A DNA stretch of 64,000 nt, from contig JAJPJE010000043.1 of NCBI GenBank assembly GCA_021324365.1, forward strand, positions 1 to 64,000, written 5' to 3'. The notes beneath the pieces are model-generated. The model saw only the letters and a list, made by a program, of their open reading frames with translations. It was not told the origin of the DNA and ran no database searches. Below are positions 63,398 to 64,000 of this stretch, piece by piece. Source of the DNA: Terriglobia bacterium. Lineage in GTDB: Bacteria > Acidobacteriota > Terriglobia > Terriglobales > Acidobacteriaceae. Both the position numbers and the translations under genes were made by a program. Positions within the stretch are counted from its first letter, which is position 1. Every line of letters begins with the position of its first letter.

Positions 63398-63694
63398 ATG
63401 GCCATGCCTACTCAACCGAATATTCAGATCGTTAATGAACCGAATTATCGCGAGAACTATGCCAACAGCGTTCAGGTGCGGGTCAACGTTTGGGATTTCT
63501 TCCTCGTCTTCGGCACCATGCAGCAACGCAGCGAAGCCGAGGTGGAAATTCATAACTTCCAAGGCGTCTACCTTAGCCCGCAGCAGGCCAAGGCACTGAT
63601 GTCGATTCTGCAGCAGAACGTTTCCAATTACGAAAATACTTTCGGCGAAATCAAGCTGGATCCGAAGATGGCAACCGCCGGCCCAATCAACTAG
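63398..63694 (+). CDS. DUF3467 protein
   Basis: A 98-residue soluble protein of the DUF3467 family, with motifs YRENYANSVQVRVNVWDFFLVFGTM, AEVEIHNFQGVYLSPQQAKALMSILQQNVSNYENTFGEIKL. The function is unknown. The ATG at 63398 (or 63404) is used because the frame upstream is unrelated and the family begins here. It is divergent from the sensor kinase and precedes a glycosyltransferase-like gene. Confidence 0.85.
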   Translation: MAMPTQPNIQIVNEPNYRENYANSVQVRVNVWDFFLVFGTMQQRSEAEVEIHNFQGVYLSPQQAKALMSILQQNVSNYENTFGEIKLDPKMATAGPIN

Positions 63695-63815
63695 GGTCTA
63701 AATCTTCAACCGGTTCTGCCGGCATGGGGCAAGTCCGCGTGAGCGGACGCTTGAAGCTTTCACAAAGACTTGGCTTTGCGAGCATCGCTATTGCAATCTG
63801 CTTTCCCTGTAACCC

Positions 63816-64000
63816 ATGAAGACCGCGAAGATTCTTCGCTTCGACGCTCCTAATCAATCGGACGGCTACTTCGCCAGATGGTACGAATCTGATCTCGCGG
63901 TCTTCGTATACATTCTCTCGGCCGAAATCCTGCTCCACATCTCCCTTCTTACTTTGCCGTACTTTTGGGACGAAGCCGGCTACTACATTCCTGCGGCCCG
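63816..64000 (+). CDS. Glycosyltransferase 39-type membrane protein, N-terminal part only
   Basis: The frame beginning ATG at 63816 is open to the window end (about 61 codons). It starts MKTAKILRFDAPNQSDGYFA, then has a membrane helix (LAVFVYILSAEILLHISLLTLPYF) and WDEAGYYIPAAR. The Trp-Asp-Glu-Ala motif after the first helix is typical of GT39/ArnT-like dolichyl- or polyprenyl-phosphate sugar transferases, where the acidic pair is catalytic. The identification rests on this N-terminus only. Confidence 0.6.
   Translation, partial: MKTAKILRFDAPNQSDGYFARWYESDLAVFVYILSAEILLHISLLTLPYFWDEAGYYIPAA

Overview
The window looks like a chromosomal segment of an acidobacterium, probably of the Koribacter/Terriglobus type. 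This is inferred from the gene families: PEP-CTERM protein, very large PKD/Ig-repeat secreted protein, CRTAC1-type VCBS protein, YVTN/di-haem protein, a two-component system for almost every cluster, cytosolic GH15, DUF2252 and DUF3467. Moderate-to-high GC and many small palindromic intergenic repeats also fit. No phage, transposase, rRNA or CRISPR was seen, and protein identities come from motif reading only.

Layout. 1-6.4 kb: a giant secreted repeat protein running off the left edge, preceded by a PEP-CTERM protein. 6.8-14 kb: initiator tRNA, a peroxiredoxin with an in-frame UGA at its peroxidatic cysteine (probable selenoprotein), acyl-CoA ligase, a doxX-marR-unknown operon, thiG, ftsB-like, cutA and small proteins. 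14-20.8 kb: DoxX, cupin, glutaryl-CoA dehydrogenase, glpX, yjbQ, a Tat-exported glycosylasparaginase, gluconokinase and an inward-rectifier K+ channel. 21-27.8 kb: a sugar block with zwf (two frameshifts), GH15 glucoamylase, a LacI regulator with a palindromic operator, and DUF2252. 27.8-33.8 kb: an operon in the order acyl-CoA dehydrogenase, FixC-FixX fusion, EtfB, EtfA. 34.3-43.5 kb: DAHP synthase followed by six tightly packed genes, five of them exported: a propeller with haem c, a CRTAC1/UnbV protein, a YVTN propeller with two haems, a ligand-sensor propeller, RidA, and an ABC-type binding protein. 43.6-47 kb: a KdpD-like kinase split into two divergent genes plus a KdpE-like regulator. 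47-53.8 kb: aminotransferase, an MFS-lactonase-LarA operon, TrmJ and an FNR-like regulator. 54-64 kb: two large PAS histidine kinases, tRNA-Leu, NlpC/P60, a 41-residue-repeat membrane-anchored protein, an Ig/beta-propeller lipoprotein, DUF3467, and the start of a GT39-type membrane glycosyltransferase at the right edge.

The genes point to an aerobic or microaerobic heterotroph using glycogen/maltodextrin, sugar acids and acyl-CoA substrates, with heavy investment in exported beta-propellers and periplasmic redox proteins. The most promising undescribed system is the 35.2-43.5 kb cluster. The most specific single observation is the UGA-containing peroxiredoxin with a well-placed candidate bacterial SECIS hairpin.
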